Origin: VAZQ01 sp035693615
GTDB lineage: Bacteria > Pseudomonadota > Alphaproteobacteria > Rhizobiales > Xanthobacteraceae
Assembly (NCBI GenBank): GCA_035693615.1
Contig: DASSGH010000123.1
Location: 57,971 to 121,970 of the forward strand
Length of the DNA: 64,000 nt
Reading direction: 5' to 3'
Shown here: in pieces, positions 1-8,686 of the stretch
How the letters are laid out: each line of letters opens with the position of its first letter
Position numbering within the stretch: the first letter of the stretch is position 1
The notes under the pieces: generated by a model
Database searches by the model: none
What the model saw: only the letters and a program-made list of their open reading frames with translations
Told to the model about the DNA's origin: nothing
Made by a program: the position numbers and the translations under genes

Positions 1-885
1 CACGCCAAACGTATCGGCGGCGACCGCATCGAGGTGTTCAAGCCATCTATGCGGGCGCGGCAAAGCGACCGGGTGACGCTGGAAACCGAGCTGCGGCGAG
101 CGCTCGAGCGCGAGGAGATCACGATCCTCTATCAGCCGATCGTGCGCCTCGAGGACCGCTCGGTCGCCGGCTTCGAAGTTATGCCGCGCTGGCGCCATCC
201 CAAGGCAGCGCGCGCTTCGCCCGCCGAATTCATCGCCATGGCTGAGGAGGTCGGCCTAATCGTCGATCTCGGCATGTTCGTGACCGAGCGCGCCGCTCGC
301 CAGCTGAGCGGCTGGCAACGCGTCGTGCGCCGGCGCGATCCACTGTTCGTCAGCATCAATCTGTCATCGCGGCAACTGCTGCGGCAGGAGCTCGTGCACG
401 ACCTGCGCACGGTGATCGCCCGCGCGGGGCTTGCGCGTGGCACGCTGAAGCTTGAACTCACGGAATCGCTGGTCATGGAAAATCCCGAGCATACGGCGCA
501 GATGCTGCAACGCATCCGCGACCTGGGCGCCGGCTTGACGCTCGGGGACTTCGGCAGCGGTCACGCCTCGCTCGCCTATCTGCAGCGCTTTCCTTTCGAC
601 AGCATCAAAATCGACCAGTCTTTCGTACGCACGAATGGCAAGGGCGCCCGTCCCGTGATCCTGCGCTCGCTGATTGCGCTCGCGCACGACCTCGGCATGG
701 AGGTCATCGCCGAGGGCGCCGAAACCGATTCGGATTCGGTCGAGCTCTATCAGCTCGGCTGCGAGTATGCGCAGGGCATTTGTTTCGGCGAGCCGATGAG
801 CAGCGACGACGCCAAGGCGCTGTTGCAGGACGACGGTGTGGCCGAAGAGAGCGAGCTGGCGCTAGGCAAGCAGGGCGTTCAGTAA
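1..885 (+). CDS. EAL-domain protein, 5' end missing
   Basis: The frame is open from the first base, so the gene begins upstream and only about 294 C-terminal codons are visible. The part seen is one EAL domain, the fold of c-di-GMP phosphodiesterases. Recognisable blocks in order are FEVMPRWRHP (the EAL signature block), SINLSSRQ, LELTES, LGDFGSG, IKIDQSFV, EGAET and AQGICFGEP. Two signature positions are off: EAL reads EVM, and the first Asp of the usual DDFG metal pair is Gly. By family knowledge that Asp binds a catalytic metal, so the enzyme may be weak or only sense c-di-GMP. A short acidic tail follows the domain. The next gene, algH, is convergent 12 bp away. The fold call is safe; activity is inference. 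Confidence 0.9.
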   Translation, partial: HAKRIGGDRIEVFKPSMRARQSDRVTLETELRRALEREEITILYQPIVRLEDRSVAGFEVMPRWRHPKAARASPAEFIAMAEEVGLIVDLGMFVTERAARQLSGWQRVVRRRDPLFVSINLSSRQLLRQELVHDLRTVIARAGLARGTLKLELTESLVMENPEHTAQMLQRIRDLGAGLTLGDFGSGHASLAYLQRFPFDSIKIDQSFVRTNGKGARPVILRSLIALAHDLGMEVIAEGAETDSDSVELYQLGCEYAQGICFGEPMSSDDAKALLQDDGVAEESELALGKQGVQ

Positions 886-897
886 GGCTCGCGTCGG

Positions 898-1611
898 CTA
901 GGCGTGCCCCGATTGGCTCGAGAGCATGCCGAGATCGATTCCGATCTTCTTCAGCGCCTTCTCGTATTTCCCGCCGGTGTCCTGGCCGAAGATCAACTCG
1001 GCATCGGCCGCGCAATGCAGCCAGCCGTTATGCTGGATCTCGTTCTCGAGTTGCCCCGGAGCCCAACCGGCATAGCCGAGGGCGAGAATGGCGCTTTGCG
1101 GCCCCTCCCCACGGGCGATGGCCTTGAGGATGTCCAGTGTTGCCGTGAGGCAGATGCCTTCGTCGATCGGCAACGTCGCGTTCTCAATGAAGAAGTCGCT
1201 GGAGTGCAGCACGAAGCCGCGCTGGGTATCAACCGGTCCGCCCTTGAGCACTTTCACGCCGCCCGCGCCGCTCGGGAGCCTGATCAGCTCCGCCGCGGGG
1301 ACGACCTCAAGCTGCACCAGAAGGTCGGCAAAGCTGATATGCGCCGCCGGCTGGTTGACGACGATGCCCATGGCCCCCTCGGTCGAGTGCGCGCAAACAT
1401 AGATCACGCTGCGGGTGAATCGGTCATCGCCCATCGACGGCATGGCGATCAGCATCTGCCCGTCGAGGTAGCCGCGCTTGGAACCCTTGCCCGCCTGCTT
1501 GAATTTTGGCCGCTTCGCCGCGCTCCTCGCCTCGGGCAGAGGCGCGTCGGAGTCGTCACCAGGCAACGCGTCGCCGTCGTCTTGCACGCGTGTCTTGCGA
1601 GGAATCTTCAT
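898..1611 (-). CDS. algH: YqgE/AlgH family protein
   Basis: A 237-residue member of the UPF0301 (YqgE/AlgH) family. The core starts near residue 47 (GYLDGQMLIAMPSMGDDRF) and runs through VIYVCAHSTEGAMGIVVN, the GGPV loop and ILALGYAGWAPGQLE, all typical of the family. The biochemical role is unsettled; the name AlgH comes from alginate regulation in Pseudomonas. The first 45 or so residues are a charged, low-complexity extension beyond the usual length of about 190 residues, so a later start is possible, though no better ATG stands out. It is divergent from the DsbD-like gene, and the algH / DsbD-like / peroxiredoxin neighbourhood recurs in Hyphomicrobiales. Confidence 0.9.
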   Translation of the reverse strand: MKIPRKTRVQDDGDALPGDDSDAPLPEARSAAKRPKFKQAGKGSKRGYLDGQMLIAMPSMGDDRFTRSVIYVCAHSTEGAMGIVVNQPAAHISFADLLVQLEVVPAAELIRLPSGAGGVKVLKGGPVDTQRGFVLHSSDFFIENATLPIDEGICLTATLDILKAIARGEGPQSAILALGYAGWAPGQLENEIQHNGWLHCAADAELIFGQDTGGKYEKALKKIGIDLGMLSSQSGHA

Positions 1612-1690
1612 GACGAAATGCTACCTGATTGAGCGCCGATTGCAAACGATGCGACCCGCATGTGCATGCATGGTTTGTGCCATGATTGGA

Positions 1691-1718
1691 GACGCCGCAC
1701 GGTAGGCGTCGGTCTTTT
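1691..1718 (+). terminator. Terminator-like hairpin between algH and the DsbD-like gene
   Basis: A perfect 6-bp stem, GACGCC (1691-1696) with GGCGTC (1705-1710), and an 8-base loop are followed by GGTCTTTT on the plus strand. The shape is that of an intrinsic terminator, but no plus-strand gene ends just before it. It lies in the divergent region between algH and the DsbD-like gene. It could end a short leader or small RNA, or be chance. Confidence 0.3.
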
Positions 1719-1823
1719 CGTGTGTCTTTCCATGCACCTTGCGCGCGCCAGTCTGTTCCACTCACCACCCGCTCACGATGAATTCAGTGGCGCGCCAAAA
1801 GTTTCGACCCTAGATCGAACCGT

Positions 1824-2693
1824 ATGACCATCGGCTTCAATCGGCTGCGGCGGACCGCCGCCCCCCGTGCAATCGCGATCTGCGCGATGAGCCTCCTCGC
1901 CGCAGGCAACGCGAGCGCCGCCGATGACGCTTCGCCTTGGGACGGCGACGCCCGTAGCGCCATGCGTGTCGTTGCGGGTTCCTCAGCGACGCCGGAGCGA
2001 GCGGCGATTCGGGCCGGAATCGAGATCAGGCTCAAGAAGGGCTGGCACACCTACTGGCGTTATCCCGGCGACGCCGGCGTGCCGCCGCGCTTCGATTTTG
2101 CGGGATCGCAGAACGTCAAGTCGATCGAGGTGCTTTGGCCCGCGCCGCAACGGATTCCCGAGCAAGGTCTGGTGACGATCGGATATACCGGCGACGTCAT
2201 CCTGCCTCTGGCTATCGTACCCCAGAACAGCGGCGAGCCGATCAAGCTGCGCCTCAAGCTCGACTATGCGGTATGCGAGACGCTTTGCGTCCCGGCGGAA
2301 GGAAAGGCCGAGCTGACGCTGGGCGGCGGTCCGTCCCCGCACGACGGCGCGCTCACCGCGGCCGAAGCGCGCCTTCCGCACAAGGCCGCGGTCGGCGAGG
2401 GTTCGACGCTTGCCATCAAATCGGTCCGGCGCGAGGCGGCAGGCAGCCGCGCCCGCGTTCTCGTTGACGTCGCAGCGTCGCCCGCAGCGGCGGTCGCGCT
2501 GTTCGCCGAGGGGCCGACGCCGGAGTGGGCGCTGCCGGTGCCGGTGGCGATCGATGGGGCGCCGAAAGGCCTGCAACGGTTCGCTTTCGATCTCGACGGC
2601 GCACCTCCCGGTGCGACATACGACGGCGCTGCCATCGCGCTCACCGCAGTCGCGGGCGACGCCGCGATCGAGGTCGTGACCCGTCTCGACTAA
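1824..2693 (+). CDS. Secreted DsbD N-terminal-like protein
   Basis: A 289-residue protein with a signal peptide (basic start, hydrophobic core about residues 14-28, likely cleavage near ASA at 30-32). The mature part resembles the periplasmic N-terminal (alpha) domain of the thiol:disulfide interchange protein DsbD. It shows the motif KKGWHTYWRYPGDAGVPP and two cysteines in YAVCETLCVPAEG (Cys151 and Cys155) that would carry the redox pair. The membrane beta domain and the C-terminal thioredoxin domain of true DsbD are absent, so electrons must come from another protein. The peroxiredoxin gene follows 103 bp downstream in the same direction, which fits a shared thiol-redox role. That link is inference. 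Confidence 0.85.
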   Translation: MTIGFNRLRRTAAPRAIAICAMSLLAAGNASAADDASPWDGDARSAMRVVAGSSATPERAAIRAGIEIRLKKGWHTYWRYPGDAGVPPRFDFAGSQNVKSIEVLWPAPQRIPEQGLVTIGYTGDVILPLAIVPQNSGEPIKLRLKLDYAVCETLCVPAEGKAELTLGGGPSPHDGALTAAEARLPHKAAVGEGSTLAIKSVRREAAGSRARVLVDVAASPAAAVALFAEGPTPEWALPVPVAIDGAPKGLQRFAFDLDGAPPGATYDGAAIALTAVAGDAAIEVVTRLD

Positions 2694-2796
2694 TTCGCCG
2701 GGCGCGCTAATTTGGGCGGGGCACGGTGCCCGCAGCCGAGCCTTCAACGCGAGCGGGGCTGGAGAGCACGCATCTGTAACCGAGAGGACGAGGATC

Positions 2797-3279
2797 ATGC
2801 CCATCAAGGTCGGAGATCGACTGCCCGAGACGAAGTTTCGCGTGATGACGTCGGAGGGGCCGGCGTGGAAAAGCACCGACGAAATCTTCAAGGGCAAGAA
2901 AGTCGCCCTATTCGCCGTGCCCGGCGCCTTCACCGGCACCTGTCACAAGATGCATGTTCCCTCGATCATGCAGAACGCCGACGCCATCAAGGCGAAGGGC
3001 GTCAACACCATTGCCGTGACCTCGGTCAACGACGTGTTCGTGATGGATGCCTGGAAGAAGGCGTGCGCCGCCGAGAAGCTCGATTTTCTGGCCGACGGCA
3101 ACGGCGAGTTTGCTAAGGCACTCGATCTGACCTTCGACGGTTCCGGCAACGGGCTCGGCACGCGCTCGAAGCGCTACGCCATGCTGGTCGAGGACGGCGT
3201 AGTGAAGAAGCTCAATATCGAAGAAGCGCCGGGCAAGGTCGAAGTCTCGGGCGGCGACGCCTTGCTCAAGCAGCTCTAG
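2797..3279 (+). CDS. Peroxiredoxin (Prx5 type)
   Basis: A 160-residue peroxiredoxin of the Prx5 / AhpE-like redoxin group, which reduces hydrogen peroxide and alkyl peroxides using a reactive cysteine. The active-site block is VPGAFTGTCHKMHVP with the peroxidatic Cys49; most relatives have Pro-Thr-Cys where this has Gly-Thr-Cys. Further family marks are TSVNDVFVMDAWKK and LGTRSKRYAMLVEDGVVK. Full length for the family. The start is supported by a GAGGA ribosome-binding site eight bases upstream. It follows the secreted DsbD-like gene, but has no signal peptide itself and should be cytoplasmic. Confidence 0.95.
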   Translation: MPIKVGDRLPETKFRVMTSEGPAWKSTDEIFKGKKVALFAVPGAFTGTCHKMHVPSIMQNADAIKAKGVNTIAVTSVNDVFVMDAWKKACAAEKLDFLADGNGEFAKALDLTFDGSGNGLGTRSKRYAMLVEDGVVKKLNIEEAPGKVEVSGGDALLKQL

Positions 3280-3309
3280 CGTGTTTCGGCGGCATTATCG
3301 ATCTTAGCG

Positions 3310-3792
3310 CTAATCGCCTGCCGAGGCGGCAGGGCGGCGCGGGGCGGCGCGTGAACGCGCCTCCTCGAGTCCGTCGCGCGCCAATCGATCGGCGCGCTCG
3401 TTGCGAGCGTCGCCGGCATGGCCACGCACCCAATGCCAACGCACGCGGTGGCGCGACAACGCCGCATCGAGCCGCTGCCAAAGGTCGACGTTCCGCACCG
3501 GCTTTCTGTCCGCCGTGCGCCAACCGTTACGTTTCCACTGGTTGATCCATGACATGATGCCGTTGCGCAGGTACTGGCTGTCGGTGTGAATGTCGACCAA
3601 GCAAGGCCGCTTGAGCGCTTCGAGCGCGGCGATCGCCGCCATCAGTTCCATGCGGTTGTTGGTGGTGTGAGCCTCGCCGCCCTTCAACTCCTTCTCGTGA
3701 TCGCCGAAGGCGAGGATCGCGCCCCAGCCGCCCGGCCCCGGATTACCGGAGCAGGCGCCATCGGTGTAGACGACGACGTTCGGCTCGCTCAT
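3310..3792 (-). CDS. rnhA: Ribonuclease HI
   Basis: A 160-residue RNase HI, which cuts the RNA strand of RNA-DNA hybrids. All four catalytic acidic residues are in their usual settings: Asp in VVYTDGACSGNPGPGGWG, Glu in NNRMELMAAI, Asp in DIHTDSQYLRNGI, and Asp in NERADRLARDGL. The substrate-handling basic segment around QWKRNGWRTADRKPV is present. Its start codon overlaps the thrB stop by four bases (ATGA), so it is translationally coupled to thrB. The last 20 or so residues are Ala/Arg/Pro-rich and variable. ispH, thrB and rnhA in this order is a common alphaproteobacterial arrangement. Confidence 0.98.
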   Translation of the reverse strand: MSEPNVVVYTDGACSGNPGPGGWGAILAFGDHEKELKGGEAHTTNNRMELMAAIAALEALKRPCLVDIHTDSQYLRNGIMSWINQWKRNGWRTADRKPVRNVDLWQRLDAALSRHRVRWHWVRGHAGDARNERADRLARDGLEEARSRAAPRRPAASAGD

Positions 3793-4754
3793 TGGTCGAT
3801 GCCGTAATCGCGCGCGCTCCCGATCGCCTGATGGAAGCGCAGCTTGCGATAATATTCGAACGGATCCTTCGGCCGTACCAGCGCCCCGGGCGGCACGTCG
3901 AACCAGTCGACGAGCCGCGTCAACAGAAAACGCAGCGCCGCGCCGCGGGCGAGCAGCGGCAGCGCGTCGCGCTCTTCGTTCGAGAGCTTGCGCACCTGCG
4001 CATAAGCCTGCAGCAGGCTCCTGCCCTTGGTCACGTTATAGGAATGGTCGCTCTCGAAGCACCAGGCGTTGAGGCAAATCGCGACGTCATAGGCGAGTGT
4101 GTCCGTGCAAGCGAAATAGAAGTCGATCAACCCCGACAGCTTGTTGCCGAGGAAGAAGACGTTGTCGGGAAAGAGGTCGGCGTGAATGACGCCCTGCGGC
4201 AACTTCGAGGGCCACGCACTTTCGAGATACGAAAGCTCAGCGGCGAGAAACGGTTTCAAGTCGGGTTGCACTTCGTTTGCGCGCTCGCTGCAACTCTCGT
4301 AGAGAGATCGCCAGCCGTCGACGGAAAGCGCGTTAGCGCGGCTGTGCTTGAAATCCAGCCCGGCGAGATGCAGTCGCGCCAGCGCTTCGCCCAGCGCGCC
4401 ACAATGGGCCGGCGACGGCCGCCGGATCCACATCCCGTCAAGGAGCGTCACCACCGCCGCCGGACGGCTAGCGATCCGTCCGAGAACCTCGCCGCGCTTG
4501 TTCTTGACCGGTTGCGGACAGCTGATCCCGCGCCCGTGCAGATGCTCCATCAATGCGAGAAAGAACGGCAGGTCCTCGGCGGCCACGCGCCTTTCGTAGA
4601 GCGTGAGGATGAAGTAGCCGCGGGTGGTGTGGACGAGGAAATTGGAGTTCTCGACGCCTTCCGCGATGCCCTTATAGGCGAGGAGCTCCCCGAGGTCGTA
4701 ACCGGCGAGAAAGGCGCCAAGCTCTTCGGCCACCACATCGGTGTAGACGGCCAC
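3789..4754 (-). CDS. thrB: Homoserine kinase, ThrB2 type
   Basis: A 321-residue homoserine kinase of the aminoglycoside-phosphotransferase-like (ThrB2) fold; it phosphorylates homoserine in threonine synthesis. Marks are EGVENSNFLVHTTRGYFILT at the N-terminus, the catalytic loop GVIHADLFPDNVFF with the kinase-like HxDxxxxN pattern, and the metal-binding GLIDFYFACTD. It is full length. rnhA follows with an ATGA overlap; ispH lies 144 bp upstream on the same strand, far enough that a separate promoter is possible. Unlike the GHMP-type ThrB of enterics, this form is usual in alphaproteobacteria. Confidence 0.97.
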   Translation of the reverse strand: MAVYTDVVAEELGAFLAGYDLGELLAYKGIAEGVENSNFLVHTTRGYFILTLYERRVAAEDLPFFLALMEHLHGRGISCPQPVKNKRGEVLGRIASRPAAVVTLLDGMWIRRPSPAHCGALGEALARLHLAGLDFKHSRANALSVDGWRSLYESCSERANEVQPDLKPFLAAELSYLESAWPSKLPQGVIHADLFPDNVFFLGNKLSGLIDFYFACTDTLAYDVAICLNAWCFESDHSYNVTKGRSLLQAYAQVRKLSNEERDALPLLARGAALRFLLTRLVDWFDVPPGALVRPKDPFEYYRKLRFHQAIGSARDYGIDQ

Positions 4755-4898
4755 GGATCATCCCTCATGCGTCAGCCCGTTTGCCGGCGACGCCAAATGC
4801 AATGTCGGGGCGGGGTGGAAACGCGATGACTGCGGATTTTGCAACGTGGAGGTATTATGAACGCGGATGCTTCAACTCCGGCCGCGACGCGCCCGAAC

Positions 4899-5873
4899 TC
4901 ATTCCGCCGCCTCCGGTCCTCGCAACACGCGCGGCAACGGGAAGAACATGTCTTCGTCGGCGGTGGTGACGGTCTCGACCTTCACCGCATAGCGCTCGGC
5001 GAAGGCGCCGATAACCTCCTCCACCAAAACCTCGGGTGCGGACGCGCCAGCGGTGACGCCGAGGCTCGCGATCGAGCCGAACAGCGACCAATCGATCTCC
5101 TCGGCACGCTGCACCAGCGCCGCGCGCGGACAGCCTGCGCGTTCGGCAACTTCCCTGAGGCGTTGCGTATTGGATGAGTTGGGCGATCCGACCACCACCA
5201 TGGCCTCGACCATCGGCGCTACCTTCTTGACCACTTCCTGCCGGTTGGTGGTGGCATAGCAGATGTCTTCCTTGTGCGGACCGTGAATGTTGGGAAAGCG
5301 CGCTTTGAGCGCCGCCACTATTCCCGCGGTGTCATCGACGGAAAGCGTGGTTTGCGTCACATAGGCGAGGCGGGTGGAATCGCGCGGCAGGAAACGAGCC
5401 ACCTCCTCGACCGACTGGACCAGCGTGATCGCGCCGGGGGGAAGCTGCCCAACCGTTCCGACCACCTCGGGATGATCGGCGTGGCCGATCAGCACGATCT
5501 CGCGGCCGCGCTTGTGGTGGATCTCGGCCTCGCGGTGCACCTTGGTCACGAGTGGACAGGTGGCGTCGAGCGCGAACAGGTTGCGCCGTTGCGCCTCCGC
5601 AGGAATCGATTTCGGCACGCCATGCGCGGAGAAAATGACCGGCGCGTCGGTGTGGGGAATCTCGTCGAGCTCCTCGACGAAAATGGCGCCCTTGGCCTTG
5701 AGGCTCTCCACCACGTACCGGTTGTGCACGATCTCGTGGCGCACGTAGACCGGCGCGCCGTAGCGGGCGAGCGCCCGCTCGACGGTATCGATGGCGCGCA
5801 CGACCCCGGCGCAGAAGCCGCGCGGCGAGCACAGCAAAACCTTCAGCGCGGGCCGGGTTGCGGCTCCAGTCAT
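4899..5873 (-). CDS. ispH: 4-hydroxy-3-methylbut-2-enyl diphosphate reductase
   Basis: A 324-residue IspH (LytB), the last enzyme of the MEP isoprenoid pathway, making IPP and DMAPP from HMBPP with an Fe-S cluster. The three cluster cysteines sit in SPRGFCAGVVRAIDT, LDATCPLVTKVHREA and EDICYATTNRQEVV. The conserved substrate residues EIVHNRYVV, FSAHGVP and SPNSSNTQRL are present. Full length. It heads the ispH-thrB-rnhA run on the minus strand. The start gives a short nonconserved lead before KVLLCSPRGF, normal for the family. Confidence 0.98.
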   Translation of the reverse strand: MTGAATRPALKVLLCSPRGFCAGVVRAIDTVERALARYGAPVYVRHEIVHNRYVVESLKAKGAIFVEELDEIPHTDAPVIFSAHGVPKSIPAEAQRRNLFALDATCPLVTKVHREAEIHHKRGREIVLIGHADHPEVVGTVGQLPPGAITLVQSVEEVARFLPRDSTRLAYVTQTTLSVDDTAGIVAALKARFPNIHGPHKEDICYATTNRQEVVKKVAPMVEAMVVVGSPNSSNTQRLREVAERAGCPRAALVQRAEEIDWSLFGSIASLGVTAGASAPEVLVEEVIGAFAERYAVKVETVTTADEDMFFPLPRVLRGPEAAE

Positions 5874-6020
5874 GCGGACCTCGTTCGACGCATCGCTGCG
5901 CCACTCGACATGGGCTGCTCCTCGCCTTCTGTCAAGCGAGGCCGCGGCAATCCCGATCCGCGGCGGTTTCCGGCTGCTTCTGCGGTCTCGCGCGGTGAAC
6001 TGTGCGTCGCTGCACGGCTG

Positions 6021-6614
6021 TCAGCTGGCCCCGAGCCACGCCTCGTAGCGCGCGTACAATTGTGCCGTATGTGGAGCGCCATCGTAATGCACGACCGGCG
6101 CCAGCGCGCGGCCCGCGGCTTTGAGGCGAGCAGCCATGTACCGGTAAGCGGCCGGATACGCCGAAAGCTCCGCCGCCGCGAACAGCGTCTCGAAATTCGA
6201 GGACGGCTCGACCGGGTCGAGCCGGTCGCGCTCATAGACCGCCGCGCGCTCCACGATCGCCCAACGTCCGTCTCTTCGCTCCAAGCGATCGAGAAAGCGT
6301 GCGTAGGACGTCATGTCGGCAAGCACGCCCGCGATCTTCTGGCGCACCAGGATCACGATGTTGGTCTCGGCGCACGCGCGCTCGCGCGCAACGCGCACGA
6401 CGGAGGGGAAGATCTGATGCTTCGAGCGCTGTCCCGCCTCGAAGGCTTGCCGGCAGCGATCGACGAATTCGCGAAAGCTGCCGCTGAACCAGGAGACCGC
6501 GATCTCGCCCTCCGGCACGAAGGTCGCGAGCAGCTGCGGCCACTTGCCCTGATCGCGATAGAGCCCCCAGGTTTGGATCAGTTCGGCGCAGGCATATTTG
6601 TCGTTCGCATCCAT
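6021..6614 (-). CDS. NTF2/SnoaL-like protein
   Basis: A 197-residue protein of the cone-shaped NTF2-like (SnoaL_4 type) fold, seen in ring-hydroxylating dioxygenase beta subunits, small isomerases and dehydratases. Supporting marks are the N-terminal YACAELIQTWGLYRDQG helix, the FVPEGEIAVSWFSGS strand region, a central His in KHQIFPSVVRV and the RRDGRWAIVERAAVYERD block typical of the family. No catalytic function can be assigned. It stands alone, 147 bp upstream of ispH on the same strand and divergent from the quinone-oxidoreductase-like gene. Confidence 0.8.
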   Translation of the reverse strand: MDANDKYACAELIQTWGLYRDQGKWPQLLATFVPEGEIAVSWFSGSFREFVDRCRQAFEAGQRSKHQIFPSVVRVARERACAETNIVILVRQKIAGVLADMTSYARFLDRLERRDGRWAIVERAAVYERDRLDPVEPSSNFETLFAAAELSAYPAAYRYMAARLKAAGRALAPVVHYDGAPHTAQLYARYEAWLGAS

Positions 6615-6819
6615 GGCCCTGCCCGGTTTCGTTTCTCCCCAACGGCACGTGGCACTTTAAGATGACGCAACAAGGCGCCGCAATTGGTCTTTGACTGCGA
6701 TCTTGCTAATTGTGGTTGGTCATGGGCCGGACTCGTCCCGGCCGTTCAGATCTTGTTCTTCAGAACACAGCCGAGTGGGTACACACGCTACACTTGGTGC
6801 GCTTGCTCAAAGGCTCCGC

Positions 6820-7860
6820 ATGAAAGCGATCGTGATGCGCCGCTATGGCCCGCCGGACGTGCTCGAATACGAGACTGTGCCGGACCCCGAGCCACGCGCG
6901 GGCGAGATTCGCATCCGCGTTCACGCGGCGACCGTCAATCGCGTCCTTGACGTGAGCTTGCGGGCGGGCAACGAGCGGGCTCGCGGCGCCGTACTTCCGC
7001 TCATACCCGGCGTCGATTGCGCCGGCGTCGTCGATGCGGTCGGTTCCGCCGTCACGCGCTGGCGAAAGGGAATGCGGGTCGCCGCCGCCGGTGTCATGCC
7101 GCTCGACATTTGCCCCGAGGATGGCGGCGGCTACGACGGGCCGACCGGAATGATGGGCATCAAACGGCCTGGCGGATTTGCCGAGATGGTCGCGGTGCCG
7201 GCGTGCGCGGCAATCGAACTCCCCGACGGGCTCGACTTTCACCACGCCGCCGTGATCATGCGCCACGTGCCGACCGCTTGGAATCTGCTCGTCAACGTCG
7301 CCGAGCTCAAAGCTGGCGAGAGCGTGCTGATCATGGGCGCGGGCGGCAATCTCGGCTCGATCGGCATTCAGATCGCCAAGAACGTGATCGGCGCCAATGT
7401 AATCGCGGCCGCGGGTTCTGATGCGCGGGTCGCAACCGGCCTCGCGCTCGGCGCCGATCACGGCGTCAATTACAACCTCGCCGACTTGGAGGCCGAGGTC
7501 ATGCGGCTGACCGGCGGCAAGGGCGTCGACGTGCTCTACGACAACATCGCCAACGCCAAGGTGCTGCCGCGCGCCTTCCGCGCGCTCGGTTTCGACGGCC
7601 GGCTGGTCACCGCCGGCGCACATGCGGGCCCCAATGTCGCCATCGATTTCGCCCACCTCTATCACAAGCGCATCACCATCAAGGGACGGCCAGGCTATCG
7701 GCCATCCGACGTGCCGAAATGCTTTGCCGCCGCCGCCAAAGGAAAGATCAACGCGCAGATCGAGCGCATTCTGCCGTTGTCGCGCGCCGCCGAGGCGCAT
7801 CGCTTGGTCGAATCGAACGAGTCGACCGGCAAGATCGTGCTCGACCCGACGCGGGGGTAA
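6820..7860 (+). CDS. Quinone oxidoreductase-like MDR protein
   Basis: A 346-residue medium-chain dehydrogenase/reductase of the NADPH:quinone oxidoreductase group. The open frame extends 43 codons further up, but the family begins at MKAIVMRRYGPPDVLEYETV, so the ATG at 6820 is chosen. The GroES-like part has PGVDCAGVVDAVGS, and the cofactor-binding glycine motif is GAGGNLGSIGIQIAKN. The cysteines that hold structural zinc in alcohol dehydrogenases are absent, as in quinone reductases. The substrate is unknown. It is single, with trcR 137 bp downstream under its own probable promoter. Confidence 0.88.
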   Translation: MKAIVMRRYGPPDVLEYETVPDPEPRAGEIRIRVHAATVNRVLDVSLRAGNERARGAVLPLIPGVDCAGVVDAVGSAVTRWRKGMRVAAAGVMPLDICPEDGGGYDGPTGMMGIKRPGGFAEMVAVPACAAIELPDGLDFHHAAVIMRHVPTAWNLLVNVAELKAGESVLIMGAGGNLGSIGIQIAKNVIGANVIAAAGSDARVATGLALGADHGVNYNLADLEAEVMRLTGGKGVDVLYDNIANAKVLPRAFRALGFDGRLVTAGAHAGPNVAIDFAHLYHKRITIKGRPGYRPSDVPKCFAAAAKGKINAQIERILPLSRAAEAHRLVESNESTGKIVLDPTRG

Positions 7861-7892
7861 GTGCGCCGGTTTATGTTGATTGCTGAGCCCCA

Positions 7893-7980
7893 TTGCGTCG
7901 CAGGTGGGCGAATGCCTATATTGCCCTTAATTCCGTCATCGCCGATGACACCAAGCTTCGCCCGGGAGGGCGGGCGGAGC
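7893..7980 (+). promoter_or_regulatory. Probable trcR promoter and leader hairpin
   Basis: A sigma70-like pair, TTGCGT (7893-7898) and CTATAT (7916-7921), is separated by 17 bases. A 10-bp GC-rich stem in the leader (GCTTCGCCCG at 7955-7964 with CGGGCGGAGC at 7971-7980) ends three bases before the AGAGGAGA ribosome-binding site of trcR, so folding could affect translation. The boxes are weak matches; this is a sequence-based guess. Confidence 0.35.
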
Positions 7981-7997
7981 ACAGAGGAGATTTAGCC

Positions 7998-8681
7998 ATG
8001 GGAGCCATACCGCTGATGCCGAAAGCGACCGCCGTTTGGCTGGTCGAGAACACCGCGCTCTCCTTCGACCAGGTCGCCGACTTCTGCAAGCTGCACCCGC
8101 TCGAAGTGAAGGCGATCGCCGACGGCGATGCGGCGCAAGGCATCAAGGGACTCGATCCCGTGCTCACAGGGCAGCTCAGCCGCGAGGAGATCGAGAAAGG
8201 CGTCGCCGACCCGAATTACCGGCTCAAGCTGCTCGACCCCAAGGTCCGCCTGCCCGAGGCCAAACGCAAGAAAGGCCCGCGCTACACGCCCGTCTCGCGC
8301 CGCCAGGATCGACCGAACGCCATCCTCTGGCTGGTGCGCAATCACCCCGAACTCAAGGACAGCCAGATCATGCGGCTGGTCGGCACCACCAAGTCGACCA
8401 TTCAGGCGATCCGCGAGCGCACCCACTGGAACGCCTCGAATCTGCAGCCAATGGATCCGGTCACGCTCGGCCTGTGCTCGCAGATCGATCTCGATCTCGA
8501 GGTTTCGCGCGCCGCCAAGGAGAAGCCGGTGGACGCCGAGGCGCAAGGCGCCACGCTGCTGCCAGCCGCCGAGACCACCATTCGCCGCGAGCCCGAGCCG
8601 GAGCAGAAGAAGCCGGGCGACGAGCTCAACGTCGATGCCGTGTTCGCCAAGCTCAAGCAGCTCGGCGGCAAAAGCGAGTAG
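7998..8681 (+). CDS. trcR: TrcR / DUF1013 regulator
   Basis: A 227-residue DUF1013 protein, annotated in alphaproteobacteria as the cell-cycle transcriptional regulator TrcR. The conserved body opens with MPKATAVWLVENTALSFDQV, followed by PLEVKAIADGD, a basic segment RLPEAKRKKGPRYTPVSRRQ and the helix-turn-helix-like DSQIMRLVGTTKSTIQAIRE. The start at 7998 is preceded by AGAGGAGA at good spacing; an internal ATG at 8016 is the alternative. The C-terminal 60 residues are acidic and variable, ending in a short conserved VFAKLKQLGG helix. The DNA target is not known from sequence. Confidence 0.88.
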   Translation: MGAIPLMPKATAVWLVENTALSFDQVADFCKLHPLEVKAIADGDAAQGIKGLDPVLTGQLSREEIEKGVADPNYRLKLLDPKVRLPEAKRKKGPRYTPVSRRQDRPNAILWLVRNHPELKDSQIMRLVGTTKSTIQAIRERTHWNASNLQPMDPVTLGLCSQIDLDLEVSRAAKEKPVDAEAQGATLLPAAETTIRREPEPEQKKPGDELNVDAVFAKLKQLGGKSE

Positions 8682-8686
8682 CGCAT

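Noticed and set aside
3792..4829. A 345-codon plus-strand open frame over thrB
   Set aside because: It is the antisense shadow of homoserine kinase, common at this GC content; no family resemblance and no ribosome-binding site.
5274..6665. A 463-codon plus-strand open frame over ispH and the SnoaL-like gene
   Set aside because: It crosses two real genes on the other strand and reads as low-complexity Arg/Ala-rich sequence.
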